A DNA stretch of 41,800 nt, from positions 1 through 41,800 of the forward strand of contig JAEUIT010000041.1 in the NCBI GenBank assembly GCA_016795035.1, in the 5' to 3' direction. The position numbers and the translations under genes are program-made. Position 1 is the first letter of the stretch. The number at the start of each line of letters is the position of its first letter. This DNA comes from Phycisphaerae bacterium. Its GTDB lineage: Bacteria > Planctomycetota > Phycisphaerae > Phycisphaerales > SM1A02. Positions 16,277 to 25,138 of the stretch are shown in pieces. The notes under the pieces are model-generated. The model ran no database searches and was not told the origin of the DNA. It saw only the letters and a program-made list of their open reading frames with translations.

Positions 16277-18715
16277 TCAGCTCCAGGCGCCCAGCAGGAT
16301 CGCGAGATCCGCGCCGTTCACGATGCAGTCGACGTTCAGGTCGGCGAGTTCGCTCGAGGTGCCCCACGCCCCGAGCAGGATCCCGAGGTCGGCGCCGTCG
16401 ACCACGCCGTCGTCGTTCAGGTCGGCGTCGGGAAGGCCGAGCGCCTGCTTCTCGAACGCGCCGACGTCGATCGCGCCCGCACCGAGCCCTGTGTTCCCGA
16501 CCGGCAGGTCGACGTTGCGGATGCCGCCGGCGAAGTCCTCGTTGAGCGCTTCCGCGGTGTTGCCGTCGTCGTCGTAGTCGAGGACGTCGGCATACGACAC
16601 CGTGTTGTCGCCGGCGTCGACGAGATCGGAGCAGGCTGCAACGGAGAAGTCGTCGTCGATCGTGCCTGCAACGTTGTCCGCGCCGTTGGCGTCGACCACG
16701 CCGCCGTCGGAACCGATCGGGAAGCAGTTGACGTCGTTCGGGAACGAGCCGTTGAAGCCCTGGATCGCGCAGCACGAGATGACGGCGTTGATGATCCCGT
16801 CGCCCGAGGGCTTGCCGATCTGCGCGGGCTGTCCCGTCAATCCGTTGCCGACGTTGCCGAAGACGAGGCAACTGCGAATCTCGCCGTCCGACCCGTCGCC
16901 GCGGATGCCGGCGCCCGAGTTGAAGCCGGCGCTCGTGTTGAAGGCGACCGTGCAGCTCGTGATGCGGGCGTCGGTGAATGTGTAGTCGACGCCGAAGTTG
17001 AGATTGCCGTGCACGATGCAGTTGTCGAGGACGGGCTTCGCGGCCGAGTTTCCGGTGAACTTCACGCCGTTCACGTTGTCGACGATGCGGCAGTTGCGGA
17101 TCGTCGGGCTCGCGTTGTTCAGGCAGTGGATGCCGCCGGCAGGCCCGTCGGCGCCGCGGGTGACGATGAAGCCGTCGAGCACGGTGTCGTTGCCGTAGGT
17201 GGCGCCGTTCGCGAGGACGACGGTGTCGGTGTTGTCGAAGGTGGCCGACTGGTTTCCGATCTCGCCCGAGAGGATGGTCGGATGCGCGACCCAGTCGCGT
17301 TGCGAGCGTTCGACCTCGCCGCCGGCGAAGCCGCCGTACATCTGGCCTTGGAAGGGGAGGACGAAGGAGATCGTCTGGTTCGTCGAGGTGGTCGGCTTGT
17401 AGGTGCCTTCGGCGACCCAGATCTCGCCGGGCCCGCCGAACTTCACGTCGTTCAACTCCTGGATCGCACTCTGGAGGTTCGTGTATGCGTCGGTCCAGTT
17501 GACGCCGGTGTTGGCGCCGGTGGCGTCCTTGTCGACGAGGATCGTGCGCGGCCGGGCGAACTCGAACGCGCCGATGTCCGGAGCGGGGGTAAGCGCCCCC
17601 GGCCCGTTCGGCACGAGGAAGTCTTCGACGCGGCGCGGCGATCCCCCCAAGTCGAGCGAGAGCTGTTCGTTCGTGATGCCGTCGCCGTCGAGATCCGCCG
17701 CATCGGAGGGGATGTTCGAGGTGCTTCCGCGATCGATGCACGGAGAGGATCCGCGGAGGGCGAGCTTGTCGTCGATCGTGCCGATCAGGCCGTCCGCGCC
17801 GTCGCGGTCGACGAACAGGGGATCGGCGTTCACCGCGTTCGACCCGAGCCCGCCGGTGATATTCGACGTGTTGATGAAGACGGTGGAGTTGACGGTCGTC
17901 ACCTGCGACGCGGGGGCGGCCGCCGTTCCGACGTTGTCGCGAATGATGCAGCTTGCGATCGTCGACGCCGTCCCTGCGTTCAGGAAGCGCAGCCCGCCCG
18001 ACGGACCGCCGATCGACACGTTGTTCACGATCGTGCAGAAGAAGAAGCGCGCCGCGCCGTTCTGGATCTCGGCCGCCGCGCCCGTTCCGTTCGACGTGTT
18101 GCCGACGAAGGTGCAGTTGGAGAAGAGCATCGGGGCGTCGCCGAAATGCACGGAGAAGGCGCCGCCGCCGCTACTGCTGGCGTTATTCCCGAAGAGCCGG
18201 CAATCGACCACGATCGGGGATCCGTTCGAACGGATGCCGCCGCCGAAGTCGTCGGTCCCCGGACCGTTCGCGTTGCCGCCGGTGATGGCGAAGCCCGAAA
18301 GGACCGTGGAGTCGTCGACCGCTTCGAATCGAACGACGTGAAACGAGTTGTCCGCGTTGCTGGCGCCGCCGATCTCGCCTGAGAGGATCGTCGGGTTGGA
18401 GAGCGGGTCGCGCTCGTCAAAGGCGCCGCCCGCGACGAATCCGCCGTAGACCTTCACGCCGTTCGGGATGACGAAGCTCGCCGTACGGTCCGTCGTCGCC
18501 GTCGGCTTGTAGGTGCCGGCCGCGACATAGATCGCGTCGCCGGCAACGACGGTGCCGAGCGCCTGTTGAAGACTCTTGTACGCGAAGGCCCAGCTTCCGC
18601 CGGTCTGGAAGCCGAGCGGAAGTGCCTGGTTCGCGTTGACGAAGATGACGTCGGCCGACGCCGCGCCGGAAGCGACGAGCGGCAGCGCGAGCGTGAGCGA
18701 GTGGAGACGGCGCAT
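16277..18715 (-). CDS. Secreted beta-helix protein with internal duplication and GAW repeats
   Basis: An 812-residue exported protein. The start at ATG 18715 gives the signal peptide MRRLHSLTLALPLVASGAASA, with GGAG about 10 bases upstream; the in-frame ATG at 18790 would put the signal peptide internally. Two homologous modules are visible. One near residue 45 has AIYVAAGTYKPTATTDRTAS...YGGFVAGG...NPTILSGEIGG. The other, near 430, has IWVAEGTYKPTTSTNQTIS...YGGFAGGE...HPTILSGEIGN. Each is followed by beta-helix coils such as NCTFVGNTSN and NCIVHGNL. The tail carries two calcium-loop repeats ending GADLGILLGAWG and GADLAILLGAWS. Function is unknown; surface attachment is inferred from the tail. 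Confidence 0.83.
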   Translation of the reverse strand: MRRLHSLTLALPLVASGAASADVIFVNANQALPLGFQTGGSWAFAYKSLQQALGTVVAGDAIYVAAGTYKPTATTDRTASFVIPNGVKVYGGFVAGGAFDERDPLSNPTILSGEIGGASNADNSFHVVRFEAVDDSTVLSGFAITGGNANGPGTDDFGGGIRSNGSPIVVDCRLFGNNASSSGGGAFSVHFGDAPMLFSNCTFVGNTSNGTGAAAEIQNGAARFFFCTIVNNVSIGGPSGGLRFLNAGTASTIASCIIRDNVGTAAAPASQVTTVNSTVFINTSNITGGLGSNAVNADPLFVDRDGADGLIGTIDDKLALRGSSPCIDRGSTSNIPSDAADLDGDGITNEQLSLDLGGSPRRVEDFLVPNGPGALTPAPDIGAFEFARPRTILVDKDATGANTGVNWTDAYTNLQSAIQELNDVKFGGPGEIWVAEGTYKPTTSTNQTISFVLPFQGQMYGGFAGGEVERSQRDWVAHPTILSGEIGNQSATFDNTDTVVLANGATYGNDTVLDGFIVTRGADGPAGGIHCLNNASPTIRNCRIVDNVNGVKFTGNSAAKPVLDNCIVHGNLNFGVDYTFTDARITSCTVAFNTSAGFNSGAGIRGDGSDGEIRSCLVFGNVGNGLTGQPAQIGKPSGDGIINAVISCCAIQGFNGSFPNDVNCFPIGSDGGVVDANGADNVAGTIDDDFSVAACSDLVDAGDNTVSYADVLDYDDDGNTAEALNEDFAGGIRNVDLPVGNTGLGAGAIDVGAFEKQALGLPDADLNDDGVVDGADLGILLGAWGTSSELADLNVDCIVNGADLAILLGAWS

Positions 18716-18839
18716 GTCTGTGAGACTCCGGAAGGACGGTTGAGCGTGCAGAGAACCCGCCGGCGACGAGATGCCGGCCGCGGTCTTCACGACAACGGCG
18801 CGTCCCCGGGATCACGCAATCAGCCGCTTCAGGAGCGAG

Positions 18840-19649
18840 CTACTCCTTGAAGAAGTAGCGACAGGTCCGGTCGGCGTGGTGGAGCATGGGATCGAACCCG
18901 ATGCTCGCGAGGTACTCGTCGACCGCCTTCTTGCAGCCTTCCCAGTCGCCGTAGTCGTCAATCACGATCGCGCCGCCCTTCGCGACCAGCGGGTAGAGGT
19001 GGTCGAGGCAGACCTTGGTCGACTCGTACCAGTCGCCGTCGAGGCGAAGGATCGCGATCTGCTTCGGCTGCGTCACCGGAACGGTGTTCTGGAACCAGCC
19101 CTTGACGACGTGGGTGCGATCGCGCGGGAATCGGAGTTTCCCGAGGAGCTCGAGCACGTACGACTCTTCGGCGACGAGGCAGTTCGTGGTTTGCAGCGAG
19201 CCGTCATCCTTGCCGCCGACGTAGTTCTTCGCCGCGACGCCGTCGATCGCGAGGGGGGCGGGGATGCCTTCGAACGAGTCGTAGAGCCAGAGGTCTCGGG
19301 GCTTCTTGCCGTAACTCAGGTTCACGGCAGCCATGACGCCGGACGAGCCCCCGCGCCAGACGCCGCACTCGACGAGGTCACCCGGGATCCCGCGGCGCTC
19401 GACGTAACGGCAGACCTGGTAGAGCGACATGAGTCGCTCGAGGTTCGTCATCGTGTAGGGGGCGACGGTGCGAAGGATCGGGAGGGCGTCGGTTTGGCCG
19501 TCGTAGGTTCGGACCGAAAAGTCGACGAGGTCGATCATGTCGGCGCCGACGTTTTGCCCCATTCGGAGCGAGCCTTTCCGCACGAGACGCAGTCCGAGCG
19601 GCCCGAGGAGTCCGTTGGCAATCGACGCAGCGGACGACTTCAGTCCCAT
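18840..19649 (-). CDS. TylF/MycF-family O-methyltransferase
   Basis: A 269-residue SAM-dependent methyltransferase. Family marks are PGDLVECGVWRGGSS (SAM-binding motif), WLYDSFEGIPAP, GWFQNTVP, and the metal-site segment LRLDGDWYESTKVCLDHLYP followed by KGGAIVIDDYGDWEGCKKAVDEY. Known relatives (TylF, MycF) methylate sugar hydroxyls of macrolides in a Mg-dependent way; here a surface glycan or lipid sugar is more likely, but that is a guess. The frame is open to 19877, yet the ATG at 19649 has GAGGA 7 bases upstream and gives the usual N terminus. The 300-base upstream spacer holds two 35-base direct repeats. Confidence 0.87.
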   Translation of the reverse strand: MGLKSSAASIANGLLGPLGLRLVRKGSLRMGQNVGADMIDLVDFSVRTYDGQTDALPILRTVAPYTMTNLERLMSLYQVCRYVERRGIPGDLVECGVWRGGSSGVMAAVNLSYGKKPRDLWLYDSFEGIPAPLAIDGVAAKNYVGGKDDGSLQTTNCLVAEESYVLELLGKLRFPRDRTHVVKGWFQNTVPVTQPKQIAILRLDGDWYESTKVCLDHLYPLVAKGGAIVIDDYGDWEGCKKAVDEYLASIGFDPMLHHADRTCRYFFKE

Positions 19650-19756
19650 GGCGAGTTCCTCGTGAGGCAGGTTGGGGGCCGCGGCCGGAGGCTGCGGGTG
19701 TGGAGGAGGCGTGGTCGCCGTCCGCGTGCGGCAGCGTACCCACGCGCCCCACGGGC

Positions 19757-19908
19757 ACACCGAATGTGGCCCCGCCCAATTATCGGGACGTCGATGGTGC
19801 TGGGCGGGGGGCCGTGAGGCGCGGTGCAGGTCGCGCGCGGCGAGCGAGTCCGCGCCGCCCGCGCGCCGCATGTACACCGAATGTGGCCCCGCCTAATTAT
19901 CGGGACGT
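19757..19908. repeat. Pair of 35-base direct repeats between methyltransferase and ybeY
   Basis: Copies at 19757-19791 and 19874-19908 begin ACACCGAATGTGG and end AATTATCGGGACGT. They differ at one base (C/T at position 20) and start 117 bases apart. AATTATC is AT-rich against a GC-rich background. The second copy ends 28 bases before the -10 box of ybeY. They could be operators for the divergent pair or a mobile palindrome-type repeat. The rest of 19650-19949 shows no gene. Confidence 0.75.
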
Positions 19909-19936
19909 ATGCGCATCGGGGGATGGGGGGCGTTGG

Positions 19937-19942
19937 TACGCT
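19937..19942 (+). promoter_or_regulatory. Putative -10 box, leaderless start of ybeY
   Basis: TACGCT preceded by GG, ending 7 bases before the ATG at 19950. Confidence 0.5.
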
Positions 19943-19949
19943 CCGCCGC

Positions 19950-20591
19950 ATGAACGGCCACGACTCGCCCCGCACCGGTGCGGGCGAACCGCTGGTGACG
20001 GTGCACTGTCGCGACCTTGCCAGCCGCGACATCGATACCAAACGCCTCGCGAGCCGCCTCGCCGCCGCGGCGCAGCGGGCTCGACCTCCGCAACTCGCTA
20101 ACTCCGTGGGGGCCGGCCTCGAGGGCACCTCCTCGCCGCCCGCGCCTCCCGCCGGCCGTCCGATCGCACGTATCGATGTCCTCATCGTCGGCGACCGCGA
20201 GATGTCGCTCTACCACGAGCGTTTCTCGGGCGTACCGGGAACGACCGATGTCCTGACCTTTCCCGCCTCCGGTCCGGACGAGCCGACCGAAGTCGATATC
20301 GTCGTTTGTGCCGATGAAGCCCGCCGCCGCGCGAGCGAGTTCGGACACGACCTCGGCCGCGAACTCCTCCTCTACGGGATCCACGGCGTTCTGCACTGCC
20401 TGGGCTACGACGACCACGATCCCGACTCGTACGAACGTATGCACGCCGAAGAAGACCGGATCCTCACCGACCTAGGCCTTGGCCGCGTGTTCCGACCCCA
20501 GACGGCGGACACGGAGTCGGGTGCCGGAGTGCCTCCCCAACGACCGACATCCGACCGCGGCCACGGGAGCAAGGGGTCGACGCAGCCATGA
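19950..20591 (+). CDS. ybeY: Endoribonuclease YbeY (rRNA maturation)
   Basis: A 213-residue zinc-dependent RNase that matures 16S rRNA and takes part in ribosome quality control. The metal site is HGVLHCLGYDDHD near 144; it has one residue more between the second and third His than the HxxxHxxxxxH of E. coli. VPGTTDVLTFP and VDIVVCADEARR are further family marks. An insert of about 30 residues (Ala/Pro-rich, near 45-70) and a Gly/Ser/Pro tail after about 185 are extra. The ATG at 19950 follows a -10 box by 7 bases, with no ribosome site. The stop overlaps the next start by ATGA, so the two genes are translationally coupled. Confidence 0.9.
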   Translation: MNGHDSPRTGAGEPLVTVHCRDLASRDIDTKRLASRLAAAAQRARPPQLANSVGAGLEGTSSPPAPPAGRPIARIDVLIVGDREMSLYHERFSGVPGTTDVLTFPASGPDEPTEVDIVVCADEARRRASEFGHDLGRELLLYGIHGVLHCLGYDDHDPDSYERMHAEEDRILTDLGLGRVFRPQTADTESGAGVPPQRPTSDRGHGSKGSTQP

Positions 20592-21907
20592 CCGGCTCGC
20601 TCATCGCTGCCCTCGTGGTGGTGCTCGCCATCACGAGCTACCTCTCCGCGCTGAACCTCGCGCTGACGGTGGCCAGCCGCTCCGCGCTTGAGCGGCGGCT
20701 CGCGACGTCCGGTCGCCTCTCGGCTCGAGCGTGGGTCCTCGATCGCCTGGCCGAGTCGGCCCACGCGGTCGCACTCTTCCGCACCGCCGGGCGCGTGACC
20801 TCGTTCTCCCTGATCCTCATCGCCTACGCCGGGTTCGGCGAGGACGCCTCGCTCACGGCGGGCACCCTTGGCGCGACGGTCGCGACGAGCGTCATCGTCG
20901 TCTGGTTCACCACGAGCGCCATCGCGGCCGCGGTCGCGCGCCACGTGCCGAACGGCCTCATCGCGTCGAGCGTTCCGCTTCTTCGGGTTCTCAATCTTCT
21001 TGCCTGGCCCTTCCTGACGCTCGTCGACATCGTGGACGAGGCGGTGCGACGCTTGAGCGGCGCCGACGACCGCGAGGACATCGAGGCCGAGGACGACCTT
21101 CTCCTCACGATCGAAGACTCGCGGAAGGACGGCGACCTCGACCCGCTCTCCGCCCGCATCCTCGAGAACGTGGTGGAGTTCCGCTCGACGACCGTCTCGA
21201 GCGTGATGACGCCGCGCACGAACATCATCGGGCTCGAGTACACCGACGACCTCGACCGCATCCGCGCGTTCCTCGCCGACGCCGGCCACTCGCGCGTTCC
21301 GGTCTACGACGAGAGCCTCGACTCGATCATGGGCGTCCTGTACGCGAAGGATCTCGTGCGCTATCTCGGCACCGACGCGCCGGAGTTCCGGCTGAAGCCG
21401 CTCCTGCGCGAGCCGATCCGCGTGCCCGAGTCGAAGCCGGTCCGCGAGCTGCTGCTCGAGTTTCAGCACGCCGAAGTGCACTTGGCGATCGTGGTCGACG
21501 AGTACGGCGGCACGAGCGGCCTCGCCACCATCGAGGACGTCCTCGAGGAGATCGTGGGCGAGATCAACGACGAGCACGACGTCGACTCCGACGAAGGGCT
21601 CGATCTCAAGCCGCTCGGTCCCGACCGTTGGGAGTTCTCGGGCCGCTATCGCGTCGACGACATCAACGCCGCGCTCGAACTCGGGATCCCGGAGGACGAC
21701 GACTACGACACCGTCGCGGGCTTCCTCCTCAAGTCGTTCGGCCGGATCCCGCGGACCGGCGAGACCTACCGCTACGACAACGGCGACGCGAGCGCGTCGT
21801 TCGAGGTTGCGGCCGCGACACCGACCCAGATCGTGCTCGTTCGCGTGACCCGTCACGCCGGCACACCCGGTGCGGAAGCCGAAGGGGCTGCGGCGGCGAA
21901 CTCGTGA
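20588..21907 (+). CDS. Hemolysin-family/CorC-like membrane protein (CNNM, CBS pair, CorC_HlyC)
   Basis: A 439-residue integral membrane protein. It has an N-terminal CNNM-type domain with about three helices (ALVVVLAITSYLSALNLAL, FSLILIAYAGF, the SVPLLRVLNLLAWPFL region). A CBS-domain pair follows at about 195-320 (SSVMTPRTNIIGLE; HLAIVVDEYGGTSGLATIEDVLEEIVGEI), then a C-terminal CorC_HlyC domain (RYRVDDINAALEL...DTVAGFLL). Relatives affect Mg/Co efflux; the name hemolysin is historical. It is coupled to ybeY by an ATGA overlap. In E. coli the CorC homologue ybeX also lies next to ybeY, so this pairing is conserved. Confidence 0.9.
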   Translation: MTGSLIAALVVVLAITSYLSALNLALTVASRSALERRLATSGRLSARAWVLDRLAESAHAVALFRTAGRVTSFSLILIAYAGFGEDASLTAGTLGATVATSVIVVWFTTSAIAAAVARHVPNGLIASSVPLLRVLNLLAWPFLTLVDIVDEAVRRLSGADDREDIEAEDDLLLTIEDSRKDGDLDPLSARILENVVEFRSTTVSSVMTPRTNIIGLEYTDDLDRIRAFLADAGHSRVPVYDESLDSIMGVLYAKDLVRYLGTDAPEFRLKPLLREPIRVPESKPVRELLLEFQHAEVHLAIVVDEYGGTSGLATIEDVLEEIVGEINDEHDVDSDEGLDLKPLGPDRWEFSGRYRVDDINAALELGIPEDDDYDTVAGFLLKSFGRIPRTGETYRYDNGDASASFEVAAATPTQIVLVRVTRHAGTPGAEAEGAAAANS

Positions 21908-21980
21908 CGACCGGCGTGACGCGGCCCGGTCGCTTCCGCGGGCGGCTCGCGCGGGTGCCGCGCATAATCCGGACTCGGCG

Positions 21981-22571
21981 ATGAAACGCAGCGAACGCAC
22001 TCCCGAAGAAGGCCGGGTTCCAGCGCCGCCCGACGGGCGGTCGGCGCGTTCGAGCGGGGCCGGCGATCCGCCGCCCTTCGAACCGGTCGCCTTCGCGAAC
22101 ACCGATCGCCGAGGCACTGCGGACGCGGCCGTCGGTCGTCAGGAGTCGAATCCGATGCAGGGCACCGCCTTTTCCGCGTCGAAGCCTCCGTTCCCAGAAC
22201 CGCCGCGCGGACCGCTCGAGCCGTACTGGGTCGAGAATCGGCTCGTCGACCCGCGCGTGAGCGACGGTGATCGGACCGTCGCAGCCTTCATCCATCTCTG
22301 GTGGATCCTGATCCCGGTCATCGGACCGCTCGCGGCGGCGATTCCGCTGGTCGCGTGGATGGCCCGGCAGTCGTCGAGTCCGTTCGTCGACGACCACGGC
22401 CGCGAGGCGATCAACCTTCAGCTCACGACGCTCCTCTTCCTGCTCCCGCCGCTCTGGCCGGTGCTCGTTCCGTGGGCCATCTATCTCCTCGTGGCCTCGC
22501 TTCGCGCGACGATGGCGAGTTCACGACGTGAGTACTTCCGCTACCCGATGATCTTCCGACCGCTCGGGTGA
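21981..22571 (+). CDS. DUF4870 family membrane protein
   Basis: A 196-residue protein. Residues 1-90 are a disordered Pro/Arg/Ser-rich stretch. The DUF4870 core follows: AAFIHLWWILIPVIGPLAAA (helix 1), then SSSPFVDDHGREAINLQLT and helices LLFLLPPLWPVLVPWAIYLL. Function of this family is unknown. The ATG at 21981 lies about 12 bases after a CATAAT box, so the leader may be very short. An in-frame ATG at 22155 would remove much of the disordered part. It follows the CorC-like gene by 73 bases on the same strand. Confidence 0.8.
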   Translation: MKRSERTPEEGRVPAPPDGRSARSSGAGDPPPFEPVAFANTDRRGTADAAVGRQESNPMQGTAFSASKPPFPEPPRGPLEPYWVENRLVDPRVSDGDRTVAAFIHLWWILIPVIGPLAAAIPLVAWMARQSSSPFVDDHGREAINLQLTTLLFLLPPLWPVLVPWAIYLLVASLRATMASSRREYFRYPMIFRPLG

Positions 22572-22692
22572 GAGGCGACTCCGTCGAACTCCCCACGGCG
22601 GCGCACGATTCGGAGCGCGGCGACCCTCGCCTCTGCAGTGGGGGACTTGCCTAACACAGTACTGCTGTGCGTCGGCGGCAACGTCGATACGG

Positions 22693-22698
22693 TACGAT
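22693..22698 (+). promoter_or_regulatory. Putative -10 box, leaderless GTG start of the sigma-like gene
   Basis: TACGAT preceded by GG, ending 6 bases before the GTG at 22705. Confidence 0.5.
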
Positions 22699-22704
22699 TC
22701 GCTC

Positions 22705-23283
22705 GTGCTCCCGAACGAACCACCGCAGGACGCCTCGACCGATCGGGTCGAAGCCGCACTCGTCGAGCGCATGCGCGCCGGCGATCGCGACGCCGCGGTC
22801 ACGTACATCTGGGCGCGCCGGGACGAGATCCTCTCGATCGCGCGACGGACGATCCGTCCCGACGATCACGTCGACCGCGATCCCGAGGACATCTTCTCGA
22901 CGATGCTGCGCCGCTGGGACCGCATCGTGGGCAAGGGCCTCTTCACCGCGAAGAACTCGAACGAGGCGACGCGGCTCCTCTTCGCGATGATGCACCGCAC
23001 GATCGCCAACGTCTTCCGCCGCGGCAAGGTGCGTCGCGACAACGCGCATCGGTCGGTCGTCGACGAGGAGGTCCTCGACCGCATGCAGGACTTCGACCGC
23101 GGCGCGCTTCGCTCGATCGTCGCGGCGCTCAAGGCCGACGAGTACGACCTCCTCGTCTGCAAGATGCAGGGGATGCGCTCGGCGGAGATCGCCGTGCGCC
23201 TCGGCATCACCGACGAAAACGTGCGCCGGCGATGGCACGACCTTCGGCACAAGCTGCTCGCGCAGCTGCTCGGCTCGAACTGA
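22705..23283 (+). CDS. ECF-like RNA polymerase sigma factor
   Basis: A 192-residue protein with a sigma70 region 2-like first half (AAVTYIWARRDEILSIARRTI, then DPEDIFSTMLRRWDRI) and a region 4 helix-turn-helix (GMRSAEIAVRLGITDENVRRRW). The LLVCKMQGMRSAEIA segment resembles the region 4.1/4.2 junction of planctomycete ECF factors. No anti-sigma factor is adjacent: the next gene is a convergent lipoprotein. The GTG at 22705 follows a -10 box by 6 bases. An alternative is a sigma-like DNA-binding protein without polymerase binding. Target promoters are unknown. Confidence 0.75.
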   Translation: MLPNEPPQDASTDRVEAALVERMRAGDRDAAVTYIWARRDEILSIARRTIRPDDHVDRDPEDIFSTMLRRWDRIVGKGLFTAKNSNEATRLLFAMMHRTIANVFRRGKVRRDNAHRSVVDEEVLDRMQDFDRGALRSIVAALKADEYDLLVCKMQGMRSAEIAVRLGITDENVRRRWHDLRHKLLAQLLGSN

Positions 23284-23295
23284 CCGTCCGCGCGG

Positions 23296-23817
23296 TCACG
23301 GGCACGCCCGCAACGCGGTGTCGGCGACCTTCGCCGACCAGAGCGCGACGAACCGCGACGACGAGCGCTGGTTGGCGTCGACGATCGCCGCGATGAGTTC
23401 GCACGTCACCTCCGCGCCGGCGGCGTCGCCGCGCGCCTTGCGGATCGTGGCGTCGTCGACGAGGGAATCGATCAGCGGTCGGGCCGCCAAGCCGCGCAGT
23501 TCGACGACCTGCGCGGCTTCGGCCCGATCGGCGTCTCCGAGCGACGCGAACTCCGCCGCGGAGAGCGTCTCGATGCGGAGGTTGTCCGGCGTGCGCGGCG
23601 CGGATCGCAGGAGCGCCACTGCGTCGGCGTCGCGGCCCGCCGCGGCCAGGTCGATCGCGCGATGCAGGTCGTTCACGGACTGCGCGTAGCGGGCGAGCTT
23701 CGCCTCGATTGCGGTCTGCGCCGCGGGAAGCGGCGCCGGCCGACCATCGCAGCCGACGATCGCGGCGGTCGCGAGGAGTGGCGCGGCAAGCGCGGACGTG
23801 AAACGACGAGAACGCAT
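23296..23817 (-). CDS. Predicted lipoprotein, unknown function
   Basis: A 173-residue exported lipoprotein. The N terminus RSRRFTSALAAPLLATAAIVGC has the lipobox IVGC, with acylated Cys at about 23. The mature part is Ala-rich and helical, with a likely TPR-like or coiled arrangement (QSVNDLHRAIDLAAAGRDAD), and two further Cys residues in VTCELI and the terminal RACP. No family was recognised. It is convergent with the sigma-like gene, 12 bases apart. TACGCT about 20 bases upstream of the ATG is a possible -10 box. Confidence 0.7.
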   Translation of the reverse strand: MRSRRFTSALAAPLLATAAIVGCDGRPAPLPAAQTAIEAKLARYAQSVNDLHRAIDLAAAGRDADAVALLRSAPRTPDNLRIETLSAAEFASLGDADRAEAAQVVELRGLAARPLIDSLVDDATIRKARGDAAGAEVTCELIAAIVDANQRSSSRFVALWSAKVADTALRACP

Positions 23818-23964
23818 GATCGCGGAGACCTGCGCGGAGCGTACCCGCGGCGCGCAAATGGAACCGCGGCTCCGGCGAAATCGCCCCGTTGGCGAATCGT
23901 CGGTGCCGCGGTCCAGTGGGGATGCCTTCGTTCCCTCGCCAGTGCGCGAGGGAGGAGGGGGCCG

Positions 23965-23999
23965 GATCGGGAGACGGGAACGAATGCCGTCTCCCGATC
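23965..23999. terminator. Perfect 13-bp hairpin between 24063 and 23817 genes
   Basis: GATCGGGAGACGG (23965-23977) and its exact complement (23987-23999) with a 9-base loop. It lies 63 bases beyond the stop of the minus-strand gene at 24063, but no T-run follows on either strand. It may be a GC-rich or Rho-assisted terminator, or a 3'-end stabiliser. The rest of 23818-24062 shows nothing else. Confidence 0.45.
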
Positions 24000-24062
24000 G
24001 GCGAACTCGTCGAGGAGAGAGAGGAGATCCGACGAGTCCGCGTTCGGCCGGGGAGTGAGTCG

Positions 24063-25058
24063 TTAGCGAAGCTCCTCGAATTCGCCGAGGTCGGCGTTGT
24101 AGACAAGCTTGGCCTGCGCCTGATCAACCCAGAGCTGACGATCGTTGACCGGGCCGTTCACCGCCAGCATGTTGAGCTGGAAGGTGATCGTGTGAAGCAG
24201 CATGCCGTCCATCGGGCGGTACTCCGAGAGCCGCACGACGCGGGGGAGCCGCAACGTGGTCTCGGTCGCCTGGGCCGCGAGCGACGTGTTGGCCTTCGCG
24301 CCGTCGACGGGCTCCCAGTTGTCGAACTCGGCCCGCGAGAGGACGACGCCGTCGTCGCTGACGCGGTCGATGCGGAGGAGCCGGTCGCGCTGGCCGGCTG
24401 CAACGACGAGTTCGTGGTGGTAGGGGATGCCGTAGACGACGTCGCCGCGAACCGTGGCGACCTCGCAGTCGACCGTGTCGACGACGCGTCGCGTCCAGGC
24501 GCTCGCCGGAATCGAGAGCTGCGCGTCGGTGAGCGAGCGGAGATCGCTCAACTTGACGGCGCGATCGAGGTTCGTGTCGTTGACCGGCATCGCCCAGCTC
24601 GCGAGCGCGAAGAGCGGATTCGGCAGCGCCATTCCGATCGAGCGCGGCTCGCCGGCGTCGGTCACCGAGAACTGGTTGTCGCCCGAGCGCGACACGAGCC
24701 GTTGCGTGCCGTCGAAGGCGACTTCGGTGTTCATGCCGACGAAGCGATCGCTGTCGAGGTACGAGCGCACGTGCCAAGCGTTGTCGACGCTCGTGTAGGA
24801 GAAGAAGCCGAGCGTCGGGAAGCCGTCCGCCCGGGCGGTGTCGTGGGTGCGCGGATCGACGGAGACGAATTGCACCGTCGCTTCGACGACGAGCGACGAG
24901 ACGTCACGCAGGGATCGCGTCACGCTTCCGGGGCCATTTGCCTCGGAAGAACCCGCGACGCCAGTCCCGACGAGGGCAAGCCCCGTCAGGACGAGCGGCG
25001 CCGCGAGCAGAGAGGAGACCAGAGGACGATGCAGCGAGCATCGGATGAAGTTAAGCAT
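24063..25058 (-). CDS. Exported protein, possibly LolA-like fold, unknown function
   Basis: A 331-residue protein. The N terminus LHRPLVSSLLAAPLVLTGLALVGTGVAG is a signal peptide or anchor. The mature part alternates beta strands with an order reminiscent of LolA/LolB-like lipoprotein carriers: VVEATVQFVSVD, FFSYTSVDNAWHVRSYL, VAFDGTQRLVSRSGDNQFSV, HHELVVAAGQRDRLLRIDRV. This resemblance is only by strand pattern. The only Cys residues are at position 7 and in VDTVDCEVATV. AGGA lies about 9 bases before the ATG. No operon partner is evident. I do not assign a function. Confidence 0.7.
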   Translation of the reverse strand: MLNFIRCSLHRPLVSSLLAAPLVLTGLALVGTGVAGSSEANGPGSVTRSLRDVSSLVVEATVQFVSVDPRTHDTARADGFPTLGFFSYTSVDNAWHVRSYLDSDRFVGMNTEVAFDGTQRLVSRSGDNQFSVTDAGEPRSIGMALPNPLFALASWAMPVNDTNLDRAVKLSDLRSLTDAQLSIPASAWTRRVVDTVDCEVATVRGDVVYGIPYHHELVVAAGQRDRLLRIDRVSDDGVVLSRAEFDNWEPVDGAKANTSLAAQATETTLRLPRVVRLSEYRPMDGMLLHTITFQLNMLAVNGPVNDRQLWVDQAQAKLVYNADLGEFEELR

Positions 25059-25138
25059 GGGAGTCGTTCCTGAGAGTGCACGCGGTGTTCACCACGCGCG
25101 AATGTCGAACGAAGAGAAGTCTGAGACGAGCCGAGCGG

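Noticed and set aside
15959..18382. Plus-strand ORF of 807 codons
   Set aside because: Antisense to the beta-helix gene; only Arg/Val/Asp-rich low-complexity sequence.
20405..22117. Minus-strand ORF of 570 codons
   Set aside because: Antisense to ybeY and the CorC-like gene, which both have clear domains.
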